Virus record (IMG/VR): IMGVR_UViG_3300021962_000603
Coordinates: 1-25,001 of that record
DNA from: a virus
DNA length: 25,001 bases
Strand: one strand, 5' to 3'
Shown here: positions 1 through 7,517 of the stretch, piece after piece
Position numbering within the stretch: position 1 is the stretch's first letter
Layout of the letters: each line of letters begins with the position of its first letter
The notes under the pieces: model-generated
The model's input: only the letters and a program-made list of their open reading frames with translations
What the model was told of the DNA's origin: nothing
Database searches by the model: none
Program-made: the position numbers and the translations under genes

Positions 1-291
1 CTCAATGCCGGGCTGAAACATATCTTCAAAGTAGACAACATCTTCACCTGTAACTTCTCCCTTACGCATCATTTGCACCAGATTCATCAGTTGGCTCATA
101 CCAAAGTAACTGCGACCGTGTGCATCTAACACTTGGCCCACCGAAATTGACTGCGAGTTGTCAATCACTGTACCAGGAACATAAACTACATCAAGACCAC
201 GGCGATCAAACACCCGCCGGTTCCATTCAGTTAGTTGAAGAGTGTAGCGAGCCTCGTATGATTCAAGACCCATGTAGTAGAGTTTTCTCAT
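1..291 (-). CDS. Unknown phage protein, 3' part cut by window edge
   Basis: A reading frame opens with ATG at 289-291 and runs off the left edge, giving 97 residues of N-terminal sequence that starts MRKLYYMGLESYEARY. Its start overlaps the stop of the preceding 75-residue gene by 4 nt (ATGA), so it probably belongs to the same translationally coupled operon as queD and dpdA. The visible part is soluble, with a mix of charged and aromatic residues, including DNSQSISVGQVLDAHGR near residues 47-63 and a short acidic stretch, VVYFEDMF, near the edge. I do not recognise the family with certainty. The layout (an N-terminal alpha/beta segment in a DNA-modification operon) would allow a GT-B-type glycosyltransferase or another modification enzyme, but that is only a guess. 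Confidence 0.75.
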   Translation of the reverse strand, partial: MRKLYYMGLESYEARYTLQLTEWNRRVFDRRGLDVVYVPGTVIDNSQSISVGQVLDAHGRSYFGMSQLMNLVQMMRKGEVTGEDVVYFEDMFQPGIE

Positions 292-515
292 GGACCCACA
301 TTCCGATTCAAACGACGAGCATCTTCCAGCCACATGTCGCGAGCATTTTTGCCCTGAACAAATTTAGTATACTGCTGCCATGCATAACTTTTAAAGTTAT
401 ACAAGTCGGCTTCGTTGTAGCGATAGCCATAGTCCCGACAAAAGTTCAACAATCGTTCCAGATCCTCTTGGACTGCATAAACTTTGTTGTTAACTTCGAA
501 ATTGGGTTTACCCAT
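288..515 (-). CDS. Small hypothetical protein (75 aa) in the dpdA operon
   Basis: This 75-residue, charged, probably helical protein begins MGKPNFEVNNKVYAVQEDLE and has no membrane segment, signal peptide or recognisable motif. An AAAGGA Shine-Dalgarno sequence lies just upstream of the ATG at 513-515. The gene starts 11 nt after the end of the queD-like gene, and its TGA overlaps the ATG of the next gene in an ATGA arrangement, so it looks like a genuine operon member and not a chance frame. The Tyr- and Trp-rich middle (residues 29-50) suggests a compact helical fold. The function is unknown. Its position suggests an accessory role in DNA modification or an unrelated phage function. Confidence 0.75.
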   Translation of the reverse strand: MGKPNFEVNNKVYAVQEDLERLLNFCRDYGYRYNEADLYNFKSYAWQQYTKFVQGKNARDMWLEDARRLNRNVGP

Positions 516-526
516 GATATTTTCCT

Positions 527-979
527 TTAGATTTTTACATTAAGGTTAGGACGAGAAATTTCATATTTGATCAAGCAGCCATTCTCGCCATCTTCTGCCA
601 CTTCGATCCATACAGCCCTTTCGGGGTATCGGTTTGCAATTTGCAGATACAAATCATCTGCAATCATTTCACAACTTTTATAGTTCAGTTCTAGCGTTCC
701 ACCAGCATAAAGATTCTCTAGCCAGCGTTTAAACTGAATAAACTCAATGTCGCGATCATTATGGAACACATCAATCCATACGCGAAAGTGAAAGATATGC
801 CTGTGGGGCACACCTAGAAAGGATACATCATACTCGTCGCCTGTAGCCAGTGCGGGATCGCTTGCAGCCGCGGGATATTTGTGTACCCCTTCTTTTCTAA
901 ACGTGACCCAAATCTTGCGTTCAGCTTGACTCATTATTCTTGCTGCTGTTTCAGCCAGTGCTTGTTCTCTTGGATTCAT
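527..979 (-). CDS. queD: QueD-like 6-carboxytetrahydropterin synthase homologue (T-fold)
   Basis: This 150-residue protein resembles the T-fold family of QueD and 6-pyruvoyltetrahydropterin synthase. QueD makes 6-carboxytetrahydropterin, an early intermediate of preQ0 and 7-deazaguanine synthesis. The three zinc-binding histidines appear to be kept: His33 in GVHKYPAA, and His59 and His61 in PHRHIFHF, matching the usual H...HGH pattern. Later blocks also fit: IEFIQFKRWLE (residues 78-88) for the DFxxLK segment, LNYKSCEMIADDL (98-110) for the NPTxExLA segment, and VAED (127-130) for the terminal glutamate region. The catalytic cysteine, normally four residues before the HxH motif, is not seen; Leu55 is there instead. 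It lies between an unknown gene and a 75-residue gene, with a 4-nt overlap upstream, in the same operon as dpdA. The family call is fairly good, but activity is uncertain because of the missing cysteine. Confidence 0.72.
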   Translation of the reverse strand: MNPREQALAETAARIMSQAERKIWVTFRKEGVHKYPAAASDPALATGDEYDVSFLGVPHRHIFHFRVWIDVFHNDRDIEFIQFKRWLENLYAGGTLELNYKSCEMIADDLYLQIANRYPERAVWIEVAEDGENGCLIKYEISRPNLNVKI

Positions 980-1482
980 AATACTTCATCCTTGGTATAT
1001 TTAGACCAGTCCGTAAATGCCTTCCGATCCATTAGATCGTGCAAACTATGACACCATACTCCGGGGTTGGTGGCTCGGAAATCTTTGTCGTCAATTTTAA
1101 TTGTGGCATTATAACCCAACTGCTGTAGGTAAGGCAGTTTAACTGAAATCATAGGAATAAAGTTGGGGTATTCAGCTAATCCGCCTTCGATTAGGCCTTC
1201 TACACAACTTGCATCAACATCGAGTGTACACCAATAGCCTTTTTGTAGAAATGGTGTAATCATCTGTTCCCAATGCTGCCAATCAGGCGAGTTAGTTGAC
1301 AACCTAGGAAAGCTCATATTGGCACCAAAATAAACATGCTCGCGGCCTTGTAGGTGAGCAGCAACGTCATCAACTGGTTGTACGCCAATAACAAATAGAG
1401 TTTTTAATCCGTGTGCGGGCGTGTGTTCTACTTCGACGCCGGTAAAGAAGTTTACCGATTCGTCATATCCATCTCTTTTCAT
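976..1482 (-). CDS. Unknown 168-aa protein between dpdA and queD
   Basis: This soluble alpha/beta protein has no membrane segment. Visible blocks are HTPAHGLKTLFVIG (residues 20-33), WCTLDVDASCVEGLIEGG (83-100) and FIPMISVKLPYL (107-118), which look like beta strands alternating with short loops. It begins with ATG overlapping the dpdA stop (ATGA) and ends overlapping the queD-like start (ATGA), so the three proteins are translationally coupled and probably act in one pathway. I cannot assign a family with confidence. It shows neither the CxxxCxxC radical-SAM motif of QueE nor the P-loop-type ATPase motif of QueC, and no QueF-type cysteine motif was recognised. It may be a chaperone, scaffold or tailoring enzyme for 7-deazaguanine DNA modification; this is inferred from context only. 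Confidence 0.8.
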   Translation of the reverse strand: MKRDGYDESVNFFTGVEVEHTPAHGLKTLFVIGVQPVDDVAAHLQGREHVYFGANMSFPRLSTNSPDWQHWEQMITPFLQKGYWCTLDVDASCVEGLIEGGLAEYPNFIPMISVKLPYLQQLGYNATIKIDDKDFRATNPGVWCHSLHDLMDRKAFTDWSKYTKDEVL

Positions 1483-3047
1483 AGCATTAGATCGTGTTCG
1501 AGTTTATCTAGGTTTTTGCTGTCAAGTTCGTCGTTGTCAGATTGTACTACAGAGTCGGCTTCTTCGTCAACCACTTCAAACAAGTTATTAAACTGAGTTC
1601 GGGCATTTTTAGCCTTTTTACCCTTAAAACCTCTAGTGCCCACAATGTCCATCCAATAACGGTCATAACTTTCGATAATGGCTTCGGATTCAGCTCGATC
1701 AGGCGTGGCAAAAATGGCTTCTACAATGTCTTCAAAACGAGTGTGATCACCGTTTGCATCCCACATCATTCGCGGCCGGGAGCCGTTATCAAAATCACGA
1801 TTGGCACGTTGTACCGACTCAATGTGTATCCAAACATTGTGTGCCATTAGTAAAGCATACGAAAAACTATCCCACGATGTTTTGCCTTCTTTACCAATCT
1901 TATTAAGATCGCCGGGCTTGTAGTAGCAGATGTCCTTCATTTGCAGTTGGCGGCTTATGGGACTTTCGTCAAAACAATCAACCAAACCATCGGCTACCAC
2001 TGCGGGCCCAAACGGGCGAGTATCGGTGGCATACTTTTTATCATCCACAATGGGGTTCATACGATAACTCCACTTGCCATCATACGGCAGTACAATTTCG
2101 TGATAAACTTGTCCATTGGCTGTGGCTAGGAATGGACTTGCACAATCAAAGGAAATGGTAAAGTTAGGATTAACATACTTTCTAACCGCCCTTTGAATCA
2201 CAGTGAGTAGCACAGCCCATTCCAACTTAGAGGTGCCTAGGAAGTGCATCCAATCGTGTACGCCGGCTTGTAGTAGATTATCATGGCGTAGTGCTACCAA
2301 ACGCTTGAGCACTAGATGTACATCGCACATGTTTTGTCCACCCATGGACCAACCATTAAAGTGTGTGTCGGGATACTTGACAGGATCGCAGTACTCTTTC
2401 ATGATGTCATACCAGCGATCAGCGTCAGCGTGATTGGCACCTTGCAGCACGTTTAGTATTTTCATACCACCATTTTTGACGCCACGGCGGTGTTTCATAA
2501 AGTATTCGTTGTTATACTTTGTTGCGTCAACTGCTTCTTGTAGTGTGCTAATACCGCAAGCAGAGCTGGCTTTCTTATCGTGTATAACCCATGTGGGAAT
2601 ATCCAGTGTCATACCATAGTCGGCAACACCGTCCAACCACTTGAGTACAGCTTCACGACGTTTTTGTGCCTTAGGGCAACCGGAGTTGGCTTTCCAGTCG
2701 CCTTCCCAAAGTCCCTTGGCAATTTGGAATCCGCCCGAGTCGCCTAGCATTAGTGTGCCGGGCTCACGATTCCGAACCATGTCCTCAGACCAGTCTTGCT
2801 TGTTAAGATCAAGATTGGCATGACCACCTGAGTACAAACTCCATTTATATGGGAACAATGCCTGCTGACTGTTAAGCCAGTTTAACCCCTCCATGTCTTG
2901 TATACCCGCGGGCATACGAGATGGTTCCACATAAGGACCCCCTACTGGATCACGCTGTTTGCCTATAAAGGTAGCGTAAAATCCACTGATGGCCGGCAAA
3001 AAGATGGCGTAATCGTTTTGCTTGGCCGTTAAGTTGTCTTGTGTCAC
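1479..3047 (-). CDS. dpdA: DpdA-type 7-deazaguanine DNA transglycosylase (TGT superfamily)
   Basis: This 522-residue protein shows a tRNA-guanine transglycosylase-like layout, as expected for phage DpdA, which swaps guanine in DNA for a 7-deazaguanine base. Visible blocks in order are LGDSGGFQ (residues 101-108, TGT SDSGGFQ with a candidate catalytic Asp103), MTLDIPTW (146-153), ILNVLQG (197-203, matching the LFGIVQGG loop), GWSMGG (232-237, matching the AIGGL block) and ISFDCASPF (298-306, with candidate nucleophile Asp301). The CxCxxC zinc site of tRNA TGTs was not seen, which suits a diverged DNA-acting branch. The start is GTG, overlapping the sliding-clamp stop as GTGA. The stop overlaps the next gene as ATGA. 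Coupling to the clamp and to a queD-like gene favours DNA over tRNA as substrate. The C-terminus is acidic. Confidence 0.82.
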   Translation of the reverse strand: MTQDNLTAKQNDYAIFLPAISGFYATFIGKQRDPVGGPYVEPSRMPAGIQDMEGLNWLNSQQALFPYKWSLYSGGHANLDLNKQDWSEDMVRNREPGTLMLGDSGGFQIAKGLWEGDWKANSGCPKAQKRREAVLKWLDGVADYGMTLDIPTWVIHDKKASSACGISTLQEAVDATKYNNEYFMKHRRGVKNGGMKILNVLQGANHADADRWYDIMKEYCDPVKYPDTHFNGWSMGGQNMCDVHLVLKRLVALRHDNLLQAGVHDWMHFLGTSKLEWAVLLTVIQRAVRKYVNPNFTISFDCASPFLATANGQVYHEIVLPYDGKWSYRMNPIVDDKKYATDTRPFGPAVVADGLVDCFDESPISRQLQMKDICYYKPGDLNKIGKEGKTSWDSFSYALLMAHNVWIHIESVQRANRDFDNGSRPRMMWDANGDHTRFEDIVEAIFATPDRAESEAIIESYDRYWMDIVGTRGFKGKKAKNARTQFNNLFEVVDEEADSVVQSDNDELDSKNLDKLEHDLML

Positions 3048-3766
3048 TTGCTTTGTGCGGGGAGGATATAGTTATAAACAGCCAGACCAGAATCAACAGT
3101 GATCATTGCGGCGCCGTCGTCGCTGATCTTAACCACTTTGTCGCCAGTAAGGTCCATAATGCCAATAAAAGTTTTAATGGGCCAAGACCAAGCACGTTTA
3201 AGTTGGCCTTTAACACCAGGTTGGAATACAAAATTACCAGCGTGTGTGCTGTGATCGCCAAAGAAAAACATTAAATTACCACCGTCAGTTTTGGCTTGGA
3301 AGTTTACTTCTTCGGCATTAGCCTGTGCTTGCATTTTTAATCGCATGATGCTGGCTACTGTGGGTTCAAATTCAATGTGCCAGTTAGCACCTTTAAACTT
3401 GATTGTTTTTAGTTTTTCATTGACAATTTCACTGGCCATAAAGCGATAGCTGTTTTTAAAATCGCCTGTGGCATTTTCAAAGTTAATACCATCGGGCTCA
3501 CCAGTGGCGCGCCGTGTGATACTGAGCTTGGCATTTTCGCGATACTCTTGAAGGTTAAGCAAAATTTTCAGTTTGCTTAAATTTGGCATACCAAAGTTGC
3601 CAATAAAGTCCGCAATGGGGTTGGCAAATTTGCCCTCTACTACTACAGAACGGTCTTCGGCTAGTCCCGAAATAACTGTTTCTTTATCGTCGCCAGTAAT
3701 TTTGACCAAATCAATTACACCCAAATCAAGTGTGTGTTCAACCAAGTCCAGTAAATGATCTCTCAT
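3044..3766 (-). CDS. 45: DNA polymerase sliding clamp, gp45-like
   Basis: This 240-residue protein is most likely the ring-shaped processivity clamp that tethers the phage DNA polymerase and, in T4, also activates late transcription. Length (T4 gp45 is about 228 residues) and character fit: an acidic N-terminal domain, an alternating beta-strand pattern, segments such as VVVEGKFANPIADFIG and a C-terminal half ending in a strand before PAQSK. Overall identity to T4 is low, so the call depends partly on context: it lies two genes downstream of a gp43-type polymerase whose C-terminus looks like a clamp-binding peptide. An AGGAGAA ribosome-binding site at 3774-3780 supports the ATG at 3764-3766. 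The stop overlaps the dpdA GTG by 4 nt. A TAAATA late-promoter-like motif lies about 34 nt upstream. Confidence 0.78.
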   Translation of the reverse strand: MRDHLLDLVEHTLDLGVIDLVKITGDDKETVISGLAEDRSVVVEGKFANPIADFIGNFGMPNLSKLKILLNLQEYRENAKLSITRRATGEPDGINFENATGDFKNSYRFMASEIVNEKLKTIKFKGANWHIEFEPTVASIMRLKMQAQANAEEVNFQAKTDGGNLMFFFGDHSTHAGNFVFQPGVKGQLKRAWSWPIKTFIGIMDLTGDKVVKISDDGAAMITVDSGLAVYNYILPAQSK

Positions 3767-3799
3767 GTGTTAATTCTCCTATTGTGTATTGTAAGTGAT

Positions 3800-4783
3800 T
3801 TATTTAGATTTAGCAAGTGTTTTAGGAATTATTTTTGCCAATGCTTGCCCGCCTTTTAAGCTGCCAATTGTTCCGGGTTTGACCAATTCCAACCAAGTGA
3901 CGTTTTGTGTATTGTTCCAAGAAAATTGTGTGCGATAGCCAATTTTTCGAGCTGCTGCCCTAACACGCTTACCGGGTGTGTAAAAGCAGTAGTGCCTCTC
4001 AACTAATTCTACAGCATGATAGCGATCGCAATCGTTAAAAGTCATTGCCAGTGTGCCTCCAGGTCTTAATTTTTTATAAATGTTTTCAAGATAGCTTTCC
4101 AATACTTCCATAGACACAAATTCAAAAAAGTTAAATGCAAGACACAAGCCCATTTGGTTGTTGGGCAACTCCGATAATAAATCAGTGTCTGTTGGTAATT
4201 GGGGATAGATGCGTAATCGATTTTTGTAATCGTCGTTAAATTTAGACAGAGCCGGCTCTAATAGTTCATTACTATAATCAACCAAATAAAGAGGATCAAG
4301 TGCTACTAGGTCATCTATAAAAGATTCTGTTGCTGGCCTAATAATCAAGCCAGCACACTTCCAGTCAGCTAGCGATTTTAAGCGATTTTGCAACATTGTC
4401 TTGGCTTCGTCGGAAATTGTTAAGCGTCGATCTAGAATCTGCTGATCAACTTTTTTATCTGTTTCTTCACCAAGAGTCTTATAATTGTTTGCAATTACAG
4501 CATACCGTGCTGAACTGCTTTCATAGTAGTCTTTTTCCGCAAACTCAATCATAAGATCAAGCTCGCGTATTAGCTCATTTAGTGTAGATCCAAACTGATT
4601 AAATGTATCAATAAGATTGTATAAATCTTCTTCAATAGTTTCAGTAAATGTGCGCGGCTGTATGACACTGGTTTTAACGGTATGAACAACATCTGACAAT
4701 TTGTGCCGTGCCTGATACTGTATGTCCTCAATGTCATACTTTTGTAGTTGATTGCGATATGCAATAAGTTCACTTAATTTCAT
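3800..4783 (-). CDS. Class I SAM methyltransferase-like protein with helical N-terminus
   Basis: This 327-residue protein has two parts. Residues 1-135 are highly charged and helical, probably coiled coil. Residues about 140-300 resemble the second half of a Rossmann-fold methyltransferase: LYLVDYSNELLEPA (165-178, acidic ribose-binding strand), LCLAFNFFEFV (213-223, motif IV region) and KKLRPGGTLAMTFND (237-251, post-motif III loop and strand). The glycine-rich SAM loop is not obvious; the expected place reads CAGLIIRPATE. The gene therefore may be diverged or non-catalytic. It starts 3 nt after the DNA polymerase stop and precedes the clamp gene, so it is part of the replication operon. The basic Lys-rich tail may bind nucleic acid. 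Substrate unknown; DNA, RNA or protein are all possible. Confidence 0.65.
   Translation of the reverse strand: MKLSELIAYRNQLQKYDIEDIQYQARHKLSDVVHTVKTSVIQPRTFTETIEEDLYNLIDTFNQFGSTLNELIRELDLMIEFAEKDYYESSSARYAVIANNYKTLGEETDKKVDQQILDRRLTISDEAKTMLQNRLKSLADWKCAGLIIRPATESFIDDLVALDPLYLVDYSNELLEPALSKFNDDYKNRLRIYPQLPTDTDLLSELPNNQMGLCLAFNFFEFVSMEVLESYLENIYKKLRPGGTLAMTFNDCDRYHAVELVERHYCFYTPGKRVRAAARKIGYRTQFSWNNTQNVTWLELVKPGTIGSLKGGQALAKIIPKTLAKSK
3801..3808 (-). promoter_or_regulatory. Candidate T4-type late promoter upstream of clamp gene
   Basis: The minus strand reads TCTAAATA here, one mismatch from the T4 late promoter core TATAAATA. It lies at the very end of the methyltransferase-like gene, about 34 nt upstream of the clamp ATG, leaving room for a leader and an AGGAGAA ribosome-binding site. 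Several other intergenic gaps in the window carry the same TAAATA core. Short AT-rich matches can occur by chance. Confidence 0.4.
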
Positions 4784-4786
4784 ACA

Positions 4787-7444
4787 TTACCATTCAAATA
4801 AAGTTTGGAATGTGTTTTCAGTGTTAGTGGCACTGGTCAAATCCCACTCAAGCACACCTAGCAAATTGTCGATCTTTTGATCAACCACAGTGGCTTCCAT
4901 AGCACCGTCATCAAATGGCAGTTCCTTAAACCACTCGGGCAGTCGCTGTTCATCTGTGGGATAACCAATACTGGTCCAGCCCAGTGGATTAGCTTTTAGC
5001 TTGCACACAATAGTTTTCATACCATCAACAATTTGCATTGAGTAGTTATCGCCATTCATACGCCGTAAATTATTCCAGTTAAGTGCTGCTCTAACGTGCC
5101 CGGGCATGTTGGCTTTGCCTAACCGTTCTTCCTCAGCGGCATACTTGGTTAAGTTATTAACACGTTTGGGACTGCCCTTTTCCCAACCTGGGCGATCCAT
5201 GAACGTATACTTAAATTCGCGTATGCGTTCAACAATCTTGTCCCGCGGATGACCACTCAGAGCCATGTTCAATATTTCTAACAAAAAATCTTGAATCACA
5301 CGCGGAGTATCACTGCGTTTTAGATCCAAGCCCATGACCTTGGTCTTGCCAATAGCACCGTTAATGTCTAGGCGTTTGCCTTCAAGATCAACAATGTTTA
5401 CAGCATAACGCTTTTTAGTAATAAACAAGCCACGATCGGCTACCAGTTCGCGACCAGCCCGGATCAACGCCCCCATTTCTCGCGGGCAGTGAAATGCTTG
5501 TTCCATAAATCCCGGGAAAGAGCCATTCACTTGTTCAGCAATAGAATCATACAGCGCAATACAAGTTTCTTTGTTCCATTCCATGTTTCCTGCTTCAACT
5601 TCTTTTTTCACTGCGTGCCAAGCAGTAAAGTAACAACTGTCAGTGTCGCCATAAATGATAGCGTCGCCCACATGGTCATATACACCAGTGATACACTCAT
5701 TGATATATGCATCCATGTGCTTGGCAATTGAACGACCTGTTAGCGTAGTTGATTGTCCAATCCGATGATCAAAGAAACGGCATCCAGGATTTAAAATAGC
5801 GCCATACAAACTGTTTAGATTAATTTTCTTAACCAATTGACGCTTGTCCCAAAACGCTTCTTCTTTTTTATCCTTTGCATCGCGTTTCTTGGCTTGCATT
5901 TCCTTACGCTCCGCATACCAACGCTCCAACAATCCGGGAATGATACCTTTCTTTTCATATGTAAGAATAGTGCCATTGGCCGACAATATCCATGGACGAT
6001 TCGAATCAAATATAATGGACCAAATTTCCGCAGCCGAGTACACATCCGACTCGCCAGACTGCCAGTCAACGGTGATTTCAGTGCCGCGTTGTTGTTCCAT
6101 AACAGCAGTATACTCTAAACTGCCAAACAATCCCTCCCACGCCGCTGCAAAACTTTGTCCACTGTTGATTTTATCTTTGATGTATCTATCAGTCATGATA
6201 GGACGCAGTTGCCCCACAACTGTTTCGGGTCCCATGTTCATAGCACGAATCGCTGACGGATATAGACTGTTAATGTCCACTGATCCAATCCACTCGCTCA
6301 TGCCCTTCTTGGGATAAGCCACATATGCACCGGCCGCTTGTGTGTTGTCATCAGTTAGGCGCTGCTGCCGATTGGGCACAACCATGCCCCGCTCGTGTGC
6401 TTCGTTAATAATAGCCTGCTCAGTCACAGCCACAGCACCCATGGTGGTCTGTAGCAACACAGTATTAGCATGTGCCAGCGTGTTGGCTAGATCTAGAAAC
6501 TGTAGTTTTTTGTCTAACTTGTTTAGTAGTGCTGTGTCTTGGCGGTTGTATGCAATAAACGTTTTGAAGTGCTGGTTATACAGTTGATCCAGCGTACCTT
6601 CAAACTGTGTCTTACGCTCGCCCAACTCGTATTCAGCAATAGCATCTAGACTATAACTGTGCCGTTCTTCATAAGTGTATTTCCGATACAACTGCATATA
6701 GTCCATATGCACACGACCAATCAAGTCATAAGTTTCTTGCTCGGCACCAAAGCGTTCAAACTTCCGTGGCTTGGGAAACTGCCCCCAAAGGCAAAACTTT
6801 CGTGTATCGTCCTTGCTGAGTATGCGTGTGATGCGATTGATAGTGTAAGGAATATCATAGCCTTCGGAGTTCCACCCACTAAGCACATCTGCATCGTCGA
6901 TCAGGTCCAGGAACATTTTGAGCATGTCCGCTTCGTTGTCAAACAAAAATGTGTTATCAAACTCGGCAACCAACTCTTGTGCTGTTTCCATGCTAATGGA
7001 ACGCGGAGGCACAGCCAGCGTTACCAACTGATCCAGCCAATCCAGGTATACCGAAATCGCTGTTATGGCGTTGAATGGATCTTCGGTGGGCGAAAAGCCG
7101 CGAACCTTGTCAAAGTCTACTTCAATGTCGAAAAATGCTGTTTGTAGTACAGGGGAGTCGGCATCTTTATAGTTTTCTTCAAAGCAGCGAAAGATAGGAT
7201 TGATATCGCTTTCATACAACTGCTTGCTGCTGTGCATTCGAATTTCTTTGCGAAATTCTTTGTTGTTCCGAGTGGAGAATCTGCTGACTGGTGTGCCGTA
7301 GATGCTTTGAAACTTACCCCGCGGGTCATCGTAATAAAAAACAAAACTAGCAGGATATTCTTTATAGACACGATGACCATTTACACGCTCTACAACGTGA
7401 ATGCGATCAGAATCTCTATCAAATAGTGCATCTACATATGACAT
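4787..7444 (-). CDS. 43: Family B DNA polymerase, T4 gp43-like, with proofreading exonuclease
   Basis: This 885-residue protein is the replicative DNA polymerase; T4 gp43 is 898 residues. All signature motifs are visible. Exonuclease: FFDIEVD (Exo I, Asp106/Glu108), WNSEGYDIPY (Exo II, 191-200, Asp197) and YNRQDT (Exo III, 299-304, Asp303). Polymerase: VDINSLYPSAIR (motif A, 389-400, Asp390), VKKINLNSLYGA (motif B, 538-549) and YGDTDS (motif C, 598-603, Asp600/Asp602). The C-terminus, NTFQTLFEW, resembles the hydrophobic clamp-binding tail of T4/RB69 polymerases and would dock on the gp45-like clamp encoded two genes downstream. The ATG at 7442-7444 has a GGA seven bases upstream and follows a structured 73-nt leader. 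No intein or intron interruption is seen. Very confident. Confidence 0.97.
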   Translation of the reverse strand: MSYVDALFDRDSDRIHVVERVNGHRVYKEYPASFVFYYDDPRGKFQSIYGTPVSRFSTRNNKEFRKEIRMHSSKQLYESDINPIFRCFEENYKDADSPVLQTAFFDIEVDFDKVRGFSPTEDPFNAITAISVYLDWLDQLVTLAVPPRSISMETAQELVAEFDNTFLFDNEADMLKMFLDLIDDADVLSGWNSEGYDIPYTINRITRILSKDDTRKFCLWGQFPKPRKFERFGAEQETYDLIGRVHMDYMQLYRKYTYEERHSYSLDAIAEYELGERKTQFEGTLDQLYNQHFKTFIAYNRQDTALLNKLDKKLQFLDLANTLAHANTVLLQTTMGAVAVTEQAIINEAHERGMVVPNRQQRLTDDNTQAAGAYVAYPKKGMSEWIGSVDINSLYPSAIRAMNMGPETVVGQLRPIMTDRYIKDKINSGQSFAAAWEGLFGSLEYTAVMEQQRGTEITVDWQSGESDVYSAAEIWSIIFDSNRPWILSANGTILTYEKKGIIPGLLERWYAERKEMQAKKRDAKDKKEEAFWDKRQLVKKINLNSLYGAILNPGCRFFDHRIGQSTTLTGRSIAKHMDAYINECITGVYDHVGDAIIYGDTDSCYFTAWHAVKKEVEAGNMEWNKETCIALYDSIAEQVNGSFPGFMEQAFHCPREMGALIRAGRELVADRGLFITKKRYAVNIVDLEGKRLDINGAIGKTKVMGLDLKRSDTPRVIQDFLLEILNMALSGHPRDKIVERIREFKYTFMDRPGWEKGSPKRVNNLTKYAAEEERLGKANMPGHVRAALNWNNLRRMNGDNYSMQIVDGMKTIVCKLKANPLGWTSIGYPTDEQRLPEWFKELPFDDGAMEATVVDQKIDNLLGVLEWDLTSATNTENTFQTLFEW

Positions 7445-7517
7445 AACAAAATCCGTTTATGGCCGGCAGCCGTGATACATGCTCGTAGCGTGAGCGACTC
7501 GTTGTGAATGCTACTAC
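7445..7517 (-). promoter_or_regulatory. Structured leader of the DNA polymerase gene, possible translational operator
   Basis: This 73-nt gap between the DsbA-like gene and polymerase has inverted repeats: GCTC/GAGC at 7481-7484 and 7492-7495 with a 7-nt loop, a wider GTAGC/GCTAC pair at 7485-7489 and 7510-7514, and a GCCGGC palindrome about 20 nt before the ATG. In T4, gp43 represses its own translation by binding a hairpin next to its ribosome-binding site. A similar role here is an inference; the T4 operator sequence itself is not recognised. Confidence 0.4.

Noticed and set aside
1479-3047. Reading dpdA as a host-type tRNA-guanine transglycosylase
   Set aside because: The CxCxxC zinc motif of tRNA TGTs is not seen, and the gene is embedded in a phage replication operon next to the sliding clamp, which favours the DNA-acting branch.
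5844-6317. 157-residue open frame on the plus strand
   Set aside because: It lies opposite the conserved polymerase motifs, has no ribosome-binding site and no recognisable motif; antisense by-product.
6659-7147. 162-residue plus-strand frame opposite the polymerase exonuclease domain
   Set aside because: It is antisense to highly conserved Exo I and Exo II coding sequence and shows no translation signals.
7445-7517. tRNA gene in the polymerase leader
   Set aside because: Inverted repeats do not form a cloverleaf and no T-loop consensus is present.
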